Source: Acanthopleura granulata (lineage: Eukaryota; Mollusca; Polyplacophora; Chitonida; Chitonidae). From it: a stretch of DNA of 64,000 nucleotides. Below the pieces are notes generated by a model. The model made no database searches. It saw nothing but the letters and a program-made list of their open reading frames with translations, and was not told where the DNA came from. Position numbers and translations under genes: made by a program. Shown in pieces: positions 20,901-32,400 of the stretch. Location of the stretch: contig JABBOT010000001.1 of assembly GCA_016165875.1 (NCBI GenBank), positions 35,333,011-35,397,010 of the forward strand, written 5' to 3'. The first letter of the stretch is position 1. The number at the start of each line of letters is the position of its first letter.

Positions 20901-21789
20901 GGGCAGGAAACTGTCAGGTAGCAAGTGGTAGAGTCATAAAGGGGAGGGTCACGAAGGGGAGAAGTGGCATACGTCTTTGCAATCTTGATTATTTTCTTGT
21001 TCTGCTTAAGGCACGGTGCTAGGGGCTGTCTATGTTGCTTCTATTTGTGCATGTATATTATTAAAACATTTAGCACAGAAAAAACCTTATCTAAGGTCAG
21101 TTTTGCTCTGGATGCTGTAGTCTTTTATATTATAATTATATATAAAGCGTTCCCGTATATAAGACACTAGTCTTCGATCATTAAACCTTTTGAAATACAG
21201 TCTTCTTAGAGTTTTTTCCTACGTTTTATTATTTTTCTCTCGGATAACGTCTCGTATTTAAAAGTTTTAAATTTATTTATTTAGGAACCCTTGGGTTTGG
21301 AGGGGGGAGGTGTCTTTATATCCTGACGGTCAGTCCATCCGTTAGTTTTTCGTCCTGTGTGTCCGGTAGGAATCAATTTTAGCACTTTTTTTCTCATATC
21401 GGTCATCGTATTGGATTGAGACACAGTATACCTCATTGACTGTATTGTCAATGAGACATATATTGTAATGATTGTCATTTCATGAAACAACATGTAAATT
21501 GTCAGTCATTTCATGAAAAAAAATGACTCGCAGTCATATGCATTACATCATATGGTAACACGGACATGCGTATGCAAATCTTCCTGACGTGCACAAAGTC
21601 TTAGTGTTTTGTAACAGATATAGGCTGTATATTGCTGTCTGTATGGCTCTTGGGTCCTTTGGGTGGTTGTGTTATTAGCCTAGTGGTTCCACAAATCTGT
21701 TTTACACGTAACCCCGTATACCGAAGTCACAGTTTTCAATCAGTATATTTCAGCTACTATTTATGTGCTATGTACAAATAGCTTTGCAG

Positions 21790-22400
21790 TTGTTTAAAGT
21801 GAAGCACCACTTAGAAATGAAGTTGTGAAATGGGCATAAAAAACTGTATCTGTAAGTACCTTCACTGTTTTTTTTTGGGGGGGGGGGGTAGATTTTTCCA
21901 CCAAATTAAACGCAATCAAATGTTGTGAATGTATCGTGTACTTTACGGGCCATACTGACTGAAGCACAGGGACGTCACACAATGATTTTACAGAGCTGCT
22001 CTGGTTACTACATGAAGTACAGACACGGGTGTAGTACTACATGTAAATTCAAGTAGAACGTAAACATATAACAATCAGAGGTTGTTTAGTAGACAAAAGG
22101 AATAAGTGACACCATTGTTCTTCAGAGATATCGTTCTACACAGTTCTTAGGGCTTTGGTGACAATAAGCGTCCAGCTACGCTCGTGTTGCCGGTTGTTGA
22201 ATACCAGCCATCTTCAACCCAAAATGTGCACATCAGTACGTTACATAAGAGAAAGTTCGCCAGTGGCTTGGCAAAGGTCGATGGTTTACCACGGGCACGT
22301 TTTCCTCCGATCGGCGGACAGCCATTCTATAAGGTAAAATTTTCTGAGTGTGAAGAACAAAATTTAATCAGCAGTAGTCTCCCTTCTCCCAGCTTTCTGT
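21790..22400. repeat. Second copy of the receptor-locus intronic segment
   Basis: Paralogous to 14950-15900 (see that entry for matches). A 144-codon open frame at 22184-22618 lacks an ATG start and any known domain; I do not call it a gene. A run of 9-10 Gs lies near 21880. Confidence 0.55.
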
Positions 22401-22619
22401 CCCGCTCCTTGGCCTTTTATGCAAACTACTGCAACGTTCGAAACACATCTAAGGCATTTGAAACACTTCAACGTCCTTCCCCGAAAGGTAATCTCAGACT
22501 TGTGGATAAACAGTGGTTGTGGAAAAGTTCGAGTTGTAAAGCATTGCCTTGTCAATGCATCTTCTTTAGTTTTTGGTGGACTTTTATGACACTTTGTAGG
22601 CATGACAGAGGCACGTAAA

Positions 22620-23220
22620 GATTTTCATCCATGTGCTACATGTGTTGAGCCACATCAGTCATTTCTGGAGTTTTTGCCCATTTAAACATAGAATGGGGAC
22701 TTTTCCACCGGCGTTTTCCTACAGTTTCGATTACACTTTCATGAGACACTGAGCGCATTGTATGTTCTATTTGGGTTGACCCGCGTCAATTAATCTCAGA
22801 GTTATTGCCCTTTCAACACAGAAAAGGGACGTGACGATAGTGAATGCTTGTTAGAGTTGTATATTAGTGTCTGATTGTTGATATGTAGCATGTCCAGTCC
22901 CTCGTGTCCACAATTCCTGTCTGGTTTATGCGTGTAAACCATGAGTGCTGTGCTTCCTTACATTCGATGACATCCACCATCACACTTTCTTATGTAGCAC
23001 GTCTATCCTGATAGGTTGGATGGTTTTAATACACCTTCCACTATCTTTTAAACAGATCTGACCTTGTGTTACACTCATAGTGCGCGCAGGTGATGACTTC
23101 CTTTTGCAATCGATCTGACCGTTACATGTAAACTATATGTGCTGAGCATTTTCACATTTGTTGACAATCCTCGCCATTCTTTGATATAAAGCACAATGAA
23201 GCACAATAAAGCACAATGCA
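22620..23220. repeat. Degenerate ~130-bp repeat region
   Basis: 'tctggagtttttgcccatttaaacatagaatggggac' (22664) and 'tctcagagttattgccctttcaacacagaaaagggac' (22794) are 130 bases apart. Later phrases ('catgtaaactatatgtgctgag' etc.) look like further worn units. No gene. Confidence 0.5.
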
Positions 23221-23520
23221 CAGACTTAACAGGTGGACAGATTTAATGTCACATCTTGCACCATCTTGCAAAACAATTCTGTCGATGCCTAAGGCTATAG
23301 TTAATGCAGATGATGGCGTCATCATGCAACTGATCTGTTGAGCATATATACTCCCGGGGAAATTGGCTGTGGTTAATTAAAGATGAATACATTCCCCTAA
23401 ACCCATCAACTAACTTATACATATTGCCCATCAGAAGATTTCGTTTGATGTTCCACTTGTCAGTTGTGCACCTGATCATGTTTTTGTTGAATGTCATTTA
23501 CTCGTGTGCAGTTTTATTAG

Positions 23521-23810
23521 ATCCCCCAAATATTACGTGTATCCCAGTTCATGTGACCACCTTTGAAGGACAGCGGGTGAAAATATCTTGTGAAATCATG
23601 CAGCCAAGCCTGAAGCCAACATAGTATGGTTTAAAGATGGCGGAATTTGAAAAGAAGGCTTACAGTACCTCCAGTGATCCTTCAAGACATGACGTCCCAC
23701 TTCCTGGTACATTGGAGTTTGAAACAATCGAAGACAGATTTGCCGGGATATATGTAATTGAGGCAAACAACAGCGCTTGGTCTTCTAAAACGGAAGTAGA
23801 AATCAATGTG
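23521..23810 (+). pseudogene. Decayed Ig domain exon, copy 2
   Basis: Acceptor 'tcgtgtgcagttttattag'. It reads PPNITCIPVHVTTFEGQRVK then ISCEIM (strands A-B with the first Cys). After a one-base shift comes NIVWFKDGG (strand C Trp). After another shift comes GTLEFETIEDRFAGIYVIEA then NNSAWSSKTEVEINV (strands E-G). This is less damaged than its paralogue at 16094, with two frameshifts. The usual Cys in 'Y.C.A.N' reads Ile (YVIEANN). It may be an unusual domain lacking the second Cys that was already so before decay, since the paralogue has YVTEAKN. Confidence 0.75.
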
Positions 23811-24000
23811 ATAGCTATTTGTTTTATTGCTCATAGTCAATAATAGCGTAAAACATTATTATTTACGTCAGTTTATTGTTACAAATAATTTACACTGCTG
23901 GTATGATTGAAACTACATGCATTTTATTGTGTGACATTGGAGATTTTTTCACTATAATACAGTAACAAATTTTAACACATTACTTTCAAATTCACAAGAC

Positions 24001-24062
24001 TGAGATATCTCGAAGAAGCTGTAGGTGATATCGTGCACGCATATCCAGTCCTATCTTGTCTC
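24001..24062 (+). pseudogene. Start of a second FN3 exon, truncated
   Basis: 'gagatatctcgaagaagctgtaggtgatatcgtg' matches the start of the FN3 exon at 16541 ('cagatatatcccgaagaaactgaaggtgatatcgtg'), and the spacing from the Ig exon is similar. The match fades after ~24062, where the duplicated segment probably ends. Confidence 0.6.
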
Positions 24063-24572
24063 ATGCGCGACTAGGAAGACCAATCGGCTTCGCATCTTTC
24101 TACATGTGTAAAGATATTAGTATGCAATTAAGTCCTTACTTGCACCCCGCTCATCCTTGTCGGATGCAAACATCTGCACTCATAAATTGTCAAACCTGCT
24201 GTACGAGACCGGAATTTGTAGACCGCACCAGCATTACGGGGCTATACAGAGTGTGTGTGTGCAAAAACCGCAAGTAGATAACCCGTGCAGCCTTGAACTC
24301 ACTTTATCTATATGCACATATGAATCGTAAGTCGTGATGTTTTATATAGATATTGTGGGATCGACAGCATGCACCCGATCTCTCATTGCCGTGCTGTTTC
24401 TAAACTCCTGACGGCATGCAGTGATAACTGGAATGTAGGTATATTATAATAACTTCTATGCTATGTGTATAAAGAGCACACATGACATATATGACATTAT
24501 GATAAACATGTGTGTAAATATCTGTTTCCCAGAACCTCGCCTGCACGAACGACTGTATGGGAGCATGCATGG

Positions 24573-24915
24573 TGGGGTCGGCACCTACAGTCTACGTCAC
24601 ATTCGGCCTGGAGACCGGATGATCCGGGATTAACCCCGTATCAGGTCATACCACTGATTTTAAAAATGGTACTGAGAGGTTACAGCAAGGAAGCAGGACT
24701 GGTCGGCCTGGTGTCACTATAATGTGATTGGATGGGGTGTCGTCTCTGGTGTCTTCGGCATGATGTTCCACTGGAGGCAGCACTTTGGCTTCATTTAATC
24801 GTCCTACTGCAAGAAAACAGAGTATATGTATACATTCTAAGGTCTCCTCGTCGTCATACAACTGAAAACTTGAGGAGTACCAGGTATGACGTAAAACCCA
24901 AACATGCATACATAC
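24573..24915 (+). mobile_element. SINE family A copy
   Basis: Collinear with 803-1165 and 17983-18324. The tRNA-like head has B box 'gggattaacccc'; then 'gtcataccactgattttaaaaatggtac', 'ggtgtcactataatgtgattggatgggg' and a tail of the 'cgtcatacaactgaaaacttgaggagtaccaggtatgacgtaaaaccc' type. Confidence 0.85.
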
Positions 24916-25289
24916 GATATATATCGCCGTATATATATTTAAGACCGTTTCAGGCTCAATGCATGAGATAAGGCATCCCCTTATAGACCTACTGCATGTA
25001 TATTCCATTACTATATTCTGAAGTTTACGTTACCCATCTGACGCAACAGGATTTTTATTTCAAGCAAACAGTATGTTTATATTATTATAGCGTCACCCGA
25101 AATCGAGAGTTTACGTTAACATCCGAATGAAGCATCGCCGTGATAGATGCATTATGTAGAATTGAATGCGTTTTCTTCATCCACATCCAATAATAACTAT
25201 GATCATCTGATTTGTGTAAAGGAAAATAGATCACACATGCAGCCACCCTCAAAACAATCTTCCACTAAACCCGTTCTTTGTGAGATGAC

Positions 25290-25410
25290 GGTTTGGCTTT
25301 CCGTTATTCTAACGGATGAATCCGTTCCCGGAAATGAATAATTCCGTTCCTGTTAACGAATTCATCCATAATCATGAAACGATTAATCCGTTCGATCAAC
25401 GGAATGCAAT
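25290..25410 (+). repeat. Dispersed repeat R3, copy 1
   Basis: It contains 'ttctaacggatgaatccgttcc' and several 'tccgtt'/'aacgga' inverted pairs, so it is highly self-complementary. A related stretch lies at 35965-36060. Confidence 0.5.
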
Positions 25411-25477
25411 CCATCATCCTTCAAATAATTTAATTATATTTCAGAGCAGAAGAGCACCCTTTAAGAGCCAAGAATTC

Positions 25478-25790
25478 ATTTATTTATTTTATTGGTATAT
25501 TACGCCGAGCTCAGAAATAGTTAAGTTATATTTATTTCTTTGTTTATTATTTTTTTTTTTTTGGTTGGTGTTGTACGATGTACTCAAGTATATTTCACTT
25601 ACACGACTGCCTCCATGCAGCATTGTGGTGGAAGGAAACCGAGCAGATAGCTCGTAGGATAAGATCCCAAGTATGGCCAGAGAGGAAGCTAACATAAGCT
25701 GGACTTGAATTCTCAGCGACTGCATTAGTGAAAGGCTCCTGTGTCATTGCGCTGCTCTAGCGCGCTAACTTCCTCTACCAAGATCAAAGA
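25478..25790 (-). mobile_element. SINE family B copy, reverse orientation
   Basis: It starts with the TTTATTTATTTTATT complement of the A-rich end. It contains 'caagtatatttcacttacacgactgcctccatgcagcattgtgg' (complement of the tail and body) and ends in the complement of the head ('ggctcctgtgtcattgcgctgctctagcgcgctaac'). An insertion of T-rich DNA at ~25508-25575 separates the tail pieces. Confidence 0.75.
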
Positions 25791-26159
25791 AACCCTGGTG
25801 ATATGTGGAATAAAAGAATCGTGAAATGCATGCCCTCGTCTTCTCTTGTAACTGCTACGGGGTGAGGCCGCAATCTTACGATGATGGTGACATAGTCTGC
25901 CAAACTGCCAAATTAAGCCAAACGACCTATAAAAGAATAGGTCAGGTATATGGGCAACATGGAGTTCTTCTGCACAAGTTGGTCCACCCGCAGCCGGCAC
26001 AAATTTAATGACAATTGCCATCATGTTTGCAAGCCCCTTAATTGTAAAATATAGCTTAAAAAATAATCAGGGCTATAAGATCACCGACAATCAGTAGGGT
26101 TTTTTGGCAACGAATAGTTGGTGTATTTATGTGATACAAGTTTGGTCAATCTAACTACA

Positions 26160-26500
26160 AACAACCAAGAGACAGGGTGCTACTAACGTAATGGAGGCAC
26201 AGGTCCGGTGGCCTTGAAAAATAGGTCAAGGTCAACGAACAACAAATGCGCTCTTCTCTGTGACTACAGGTTCACGTATGGTACAAATTCGATGAAAATT
26301 GCTTAAAAATTTTAAGAGATATTCCCTTTACAAGTCTGTCATAAAATACACTTGAATGATCTCGAAGACGTATTTGAAACAATTGGCCAAGGTCGCCAAG
26401 AAAAAATAATGGCCTAGTTTCTTTCTTCTGGACAGTTGGACGGGCTAACGCCGACCGCTACGACCAAACCTATACAGGCCAATTTTGCCCGAGGGGGTAA
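26160..26500. repeat. Possible dispersed repeat, identity unknown
   Basis: Phrases such as 'ggtcaaggtcaacg', 'acaaattcgatgaaaattgctt' and 'gaccaaacctatacaggccaattttgcccgaggggg' look like a noncoding transposon body seen in invertebrate genomes. This rests on recollection, not a search. Confidence 0.3.
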
Positions 26501-26985
26501 ACAGGCACCAGTGACAAATTTTGGGGAATTTGTTACATTTATAACTCAGAGTTTGTAGATTACGAACACTGCTACAACACAACAGAGATCATCGGGTTTA
26601 TCGTTGCATGTAGGTTGTTTTTCGGAGTCGGGGAAACATACCATGAATTAACCTGTCCAGACCGCTAACCGGACAGTTGCCTACCTGACAAACCTCACGG
26701 CATACTTTGGGTAAAGAAAAAAAAAATGGATGTCATTTACAACAAAAACCACACCGACATACAGTTCATATACACATGTATAGTCCATCAAACAATTCAA
26801 ATATTTGACAGCATGTTAGCTCTTTGTGGTGATTGTGTTGGATTGAAAACAAACAATAAAACAAGTAATTTAGTATTTTCTCTCAGTTGTGTCTACTGGA
26901 TATATGCAATGTTGTGCAAAAACACCTGACGGCCTGTGATAACTATGTGTCTGTTTATCAACTCAACTCGTTTAGTAACCAAGTT

Positions 26986-27067
26986 CGCCTAAACTAGTAG
27001 CCGACTACATACATGGTGTTTAGGTATACCTAAACCCTATGTATATAGTCGCCTACTAGTTTAGGCG
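26986..27067. repeat. Near-perfect 82-bp palindrome, no spacer
   Basis: The left arm 26986-27026 and right arm 27027-27067 are reverse complements at 37 of 41 positions, with the centre at 'taggta|taccta'. Nothing nearby explains it. Confidence 0.97.
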
Positions 27068-28719
27068 CATTGTCGTTATATGATTATATTATACGTTATT
27101 AAACCTTGATACTGTATGATCGCGGGTCTAAATGTATACACCTATATACACAACAGCCAAGTGTCTCTTTCCTGACTAGTCAGTTGCTAATTACCATGTA
27201 ATTACGCCACATACAGAATTAAATGAGAGTATAGATGGGTGGAGTGAATGTGTCATCTACCAATGGCCCACGATATTCCTGGCGGAAGTAGCGAAATACC
27301 ATAAATCATTTGCATGTCCATAAGCCTGCAAAATAACCAAGAGGCTTCGTCCGTTTTTCGTCATCCTCGATTAATATCATAAAAATATGCGTTCAGATAT
27401 GTGAATATTATGGAAAGTAGAATGAACTCCCTTGGTCACACCATGCAGGATTTGAACTCTAACCCCAACATTCGAAATTCAATTTTTTCTAACCAAGTCA
27501 AAGGGAAAATTTCTCTACAAATTGCTGATATGTATAAGCGCTGGAAAGCAGCTCAAATCATAAAAATGCATACTATTCTAATTGTCATTGAAAATGATTC
27601 ATATCTTTCACACGGTGTAAAGCGAAAGATTTGTTGCACCATCTTGCGTAATATTCAAATATACGCTGTTGTTCGATTTGTCGACACTGCACTTCTTTGA
27701 GTCCTCAGCAAAAGCATGGCAGTGGGATGAAGGGTTATAGAGAAGAACGAAGGACAGATTTGATGACATACAAGCAATTACAGCAATTCCTCTACAGTTA
27801 GATAAATATTATTTTGCACAATCAGTTTACAGAATTTCCTGCATGTAGCATTAATTAGAACAAATCTCCGCTGGCCAAACATACACTTATGCATTGCAAA
27901 ACTGGAACACGGAAACAAAGAGGGTGGGAATAACGCTGGAACGCAGGTGGCGAATGAATCATTGCTTGGCCACGTGACCGCTATAAACGATTGACTATAA
28001 GGATTTTTATGATGACTGGCTTTGTTGTCCTCACCCTCTATCCAGGTGGTGTCCTCCAAGGATCACTGCTGGGGGGCCACTTTGACATGGTGGGTTTGGA
28101 ACTTGGGTAGGGTGGGGAAATGACGTTTATATATACAGTGGAAGATGGGGTGAGGGCTGCAATGGGTGCCAGGATGGGTTTGATTGCCGATGACTGTATT
28201 TATCATTGGAAGTTTTCTGGAGAATATACAGAGGGTAAATCCATTCATTCTGTATGGGCGATTTTCGATGTAGATAACCGTTGTCAAGCATGATCACTGC
28301 TTATCTCGTTTAAGATCCGATTTCTTTAAACTTTGGGTGATTATAAATATAGATTGGGAGAATATCCATTTTAAAGTCAGCCAACTATTTCTTTTCTTTT
28401 CTTCTTTTTTTTTTTAGCATCCTTAACAGTGTTAAAAATTATTCATAAAGAAAATATCCAAATAATAAAGAATAACTTGTGAGCAAACTAAATAAAAATA
28501 GAACTGTACACGCCTTACCCAAGTGTTTCGGTTATAGACAAGGTTAAACTATGTACGTGATAAACCTGGATGGCCAATGAAGACACTTGCTCAAGTGCAG
28601 ATATGGGTAGATGTGTAGTGGCTAAATTTATCTTCCAACGTGGGCCATGTGTATATACAAGAAGGGGATTTGGATTTATTTTGAGTGAGTCGATGCAGGC
28701 CGAATGCAGTATACTTGTA
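27068..28719. other. No supported gene
   Basis: A 97-codon frame starting at an ATG at 27407-27410 and ending near 27700 shows no domain. Low-complexity T and AT runs lie at 28385-28415. Otherwise featureless. Confidence 0.4.
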
Positions 28720-28754
28720 TAGCCTGAAATGGCCATTCCCGCCATTTCAGGCTA
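28720..28754. repeat. Perfect 14-bp hairpin, 7-base loop
   Basis: 'tagcctgaaatggc' at 28720-28733 pairs with 'gccatttcaggcta' at 28741-28754. It lies ~620 bases before the tetraspanin start codon; its role is unknown. Confidence 0.9.
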
Positions 28755-29199
28755 TTACATTTATGAGTTATTTTGCATGGTTTGAAGCAGGTCTGTGGAT
28801 TCAATCCAGACATGTCATTTCCCCCAACAATACAGCCTTTGTTTGTTCTTATGACATTGGGCTGTCCTTTAGGACCAAGGGTAATCCAGCTGTGTGCGTA
28901 ACTGCGGGGTATGTACCCTGGCTTTTAGAATCCCCACCCCACCAGGTGACCACTGGGACTGGCTATCCGAAGCTTAGTTATTCTCGAAGTGCTGACTGGT
29001 TAAAAATAGACCAGCCTCGTTCTAGGGGCGGAAGACCTAGTTTCTTGGCTTGCTTATCCGGTCTGCAGTAGTCGACGCTCGCATCAAAGTGACGTTACAG
29101 GACTCTGACTAAATTTGTCTAATTTTCCCTCGTCTTATAAGTCGGGGTAGTAACAAGGCATCGGATTTTGGTGCTTACGTCGTGTTGGTTTAAGCTACT

Positions 29200-29375
29200 T
29201 GGGAACGCGGACTGTTTTTTGGGTGTGATCTGGCCGTGCTGTGGTGTGTGTGGTGGAATTCGTGGAGCTGGGTGTTTTGGAGTCGGGGCCAGGCCGAAAA
29301 GCGAGGGAGGGACGCAGAGAAAGAGAGCTAGCTAGCTGTAGTTGTGCAGGCGGGAACTAAACTCAACCAGTCAAC
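29200..29375 (+). promoter_or_regulatory. Probable tetraspanin promoter/5' UTR region
   Basis: More G/C- and CpG-rich than its surroundings, with 'gcgagggagggacgcagagaaagagag' upstream of the start codon. No TATA box was recognised. The ATG context 'gtcaacATGg' has A at -3... the usual purine position reads A, and G at +4, which suits efficient initiation. Confidence 0.4.
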
Positions 29376-29441
29376 ATGGGGTTAGGAGGATGCTATTCCT
29401 GCATCAAATATTTGATGTTCGCTTTCAATTTCCTCTTCTGG
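29376..29441 (+). CDS. Tetraspanin exon 1
   Basis: It encodes MGLGGCYSCIKYLMFAFNFL then FW, the cytoplasmic N-terminus and first half of TM1. Donor GTAAGT at 29442. The short first exon ending after '(N)F.FW' is typical of the family. The ATG is the first in frame after the G/A-rich leader. Confidence 0.92.
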
Positions 29442-32400
29442 GTAAGTAGTCCCTATTTCACCTGATATTCGTACGTCCTAACATTACCTTTCAGATTTGC
29501 AAACAAAGCGTGTGTGTGTTTAGTAAACGCGAATATCCTATCCAGTCGTCATTGAACTGTAGTGTTATCGCCTCTATCACGCACGCTGAATAGCAGTAGG
29601 TGGGAAGGGGAGGCGGCCTAGCCGCAATAACATACATGTATGGAATACAAGAAGGATTCTCTGCTAAGCATTAACAGGCAGGGTAGTGGTAATGTTACAG
29701 TCTCTGCTGCTGAACCCCTGAAGATATGGTGCCGCATCATGGTGGAGGTTCAGAGTGGGCGAGAATGTGTTTTTTTGATGGAGGCTAAATCATACTGGGG
29801 ACGCGAATCCCTCGCGACCCCATTAACATTGATGTGTGATGACTCCAGGAGGTTATAGGGGCATCCAGGTCAAGGCGGCCTGGTAAAAACCTTGCCCAAA
29901 TACCTTTTCATTTTTGATTATCAGACTCAGCTAGCTTTGGTCAACAACACTTATGTACATATGAGCTCCTTATTTTATACCCTTCAAAATCAAGTACCCA
30001 GGACTTCTGCATTAATATCACATCAGTCATCATACTACATATCTTTGAACAAGTTGAATTCCACAAATTTATGTGTTGGGGACATAATATAAAGGGTGTG
30101 CATTACATTGGTTGCATGTCTGTCATATAGATCATTGAGGTCCAAATGGGCAGATGTAGGAAGTCCCAAATGCAGTTAATATAGACAATTTAAAGTTATA
30201 TAGAGAGATATTTGAAACTGTAGCTAGAATGGAAGTTCAACAGGATCTGTTCATGTGTTCTTACAGCAAAATCCATCTCTTCACATATATATAGACCTTT
30301 GCTTCAAGTTCACAGTCATTTGAAAGGCCTACAAAAGAAAAAAAACACGAGACAGCTGATATTCTCTCCTTTAGATACATGTAAAGTGTTTGCATTTGAC
30401 CCATACTTATCATTCTGTAGACTGGAATCAGACAACTGTCCAGCTGTTGTTCTATGCCTTTTAACCTGGGGGTACAAAGGTGGCTATTTGACATAGTCAG
30501 AAGTTATTTATTTTTCTGTACTTCGTTTCCTTTTCTCCAAAAGAGTCTATTGGTGTTTCATGGTTTCCTTAAATCCTGCAAACTAAAAAATTAGCCGCAC
30601 AGCACAATCATCTAAACCTAACATCATGTCATAGGTGGTAAACTCATGTATTTGTGCTTGTTTCCTTTGGTGTCGGAGTATGGTCTGTGGTTCATGCATT
30701 GTCTGTGAGATTATGATGGTGTCTAGTTAATGTACATGAATGTGTCTGTAGATCAGTGGTGTCTGTGGCTCATGCATTGTCTGTGAGATTATGATGGTGT
30801 CTAGTTAATGTACATGAATGTGTCTGTAGATCAGTGGTGTCTGTGGTTCATGCATTATCTATGAGATTATGATGGTTTCTAGTTAATGTACATCAGTGTG
30901 TCTGTAGATCAGTGGTGTCTGTTGTTCAAGTTGGGGATCATTAAGTATGCCGTAAATGACCTAGTAATTTGTACAAAAAATGCACATTTAGAGGCAAATA
31001 AATATCATTTAACATCTCTACTTGGAGTTGAAACTTACATTTTTCCAATAGGATATCATCCTACCTTCCAAACAAACTTCAAATCACCTTTCTTCCATGA
31101 GGAGAACTCCAAGAATCAGGAAAAAAGAGCAACATTGTCGTGAAGGAGTTTTTGATATTTTGGCTAGTCATCAGACCATAGTGGTGGTAGTACATGAGAG
31201 ATTCATGTATATGTCTTTAAGATCACTGCTTGTCTGTTCTGTGGAACAGGCGATCACAACGGTTGAGGGAGGAGATCTTTGGTGTCAAAATGGTGTCGGT
31301 GATGGCAGCTGTTGTAAAGACACATGTTCTAATATCTGAGAAGTATCTGGACTTCAGTCACCAGTTCAGTCACTAATTTTTTCTTTACCACTCCCTCAGT
31401 GGGTCAGGGGAAAGTCAGCATTTTGGTTGTGTCTATATGTGGATCAAAAATGATTGCCTTGGCATTGCATGGGATCACAGTGGTATCATTGAAACCAGGA
31501 GATGGTAGTGTTGTCAGTGGTATTACTAAAGTCACAGTGGTTGTCTGTGTTTGATACCACCTAAGACATTGAAATTTTCATTGTATTTAAAGTGAAATAG
31601 GGGATGAATTAAAAAGTAATATACCTCGTAAAGAAGGCTCTACATGTATGCTTTGGTTGGGTTGGCTTGGATGGTTGGTTCGCAGCCAGTGTGCCAGGAA
31701 CCCTTCCTTAAAGTACATTCCTCAAATATGCACCTCATCCCTACCAGTATAGAGCTGATAGTGTGCAAGTTCCAATGTGAACTACAGCTTATATATTTGG
31801 CAGCCCATGTTTATTATATACATGCAGTAGGAAGCTTAATAGGGCTTAGTACAGTAGCACTATTGATCGCTGTAAGCATTGGCATTTATTGAGAGAAATT
31901 TTCATGGCATGTTTGTAGGTATTTGCTTTGTATTAAGCTAACTGTTCTTTGATAGTACGACAGTTCAGAACATATCCATTTGTCTGGCATAAAGCGACTT
32001 TAGTGATTTTAGTGTGAAGGCCGTGTATAGTTGTCGTTAAGCGCACATACAACCACAGGTGCTGGTATGATCGGCCTTTCTGAGTGACACATAAAGAATC
32101 GTGATTATATATGCAGAGACAGTCCTGAATAAGTTTTGAGTCTTTTTTTTTCAGTTAGATGAAAAGTGTCCGTAATATTATGGTTTTAAGCTGAGGCATT
32201 GACTTACATATGTGTACTGTACATATAGACATACATGTAGGGTAAGTGGTAGCTCCATGTCCGGCATAACACCATAATTACCTTATCATGAACATGTATC
32301 GAGAACAAACACATTAATTGTAATAATTAAGTGCTTCCAACTGTTTATACCCCAATACTTCCTGTTTGCCAGCACCCTACAGTGTGAGTTTGTTCTACCT

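Noticed and set aside
22184..22618. 144-codon open frame as a gene
   Set aside because: It begins at a non-ATG codon, has no recognisable domain, and lies in the duplicated intronic segment of the receptor relic.
28720..28754. Rho-independent terminator
   Set aside because: The hairpin is perfect, but this is animal nuclear DNA and no T-run follows.
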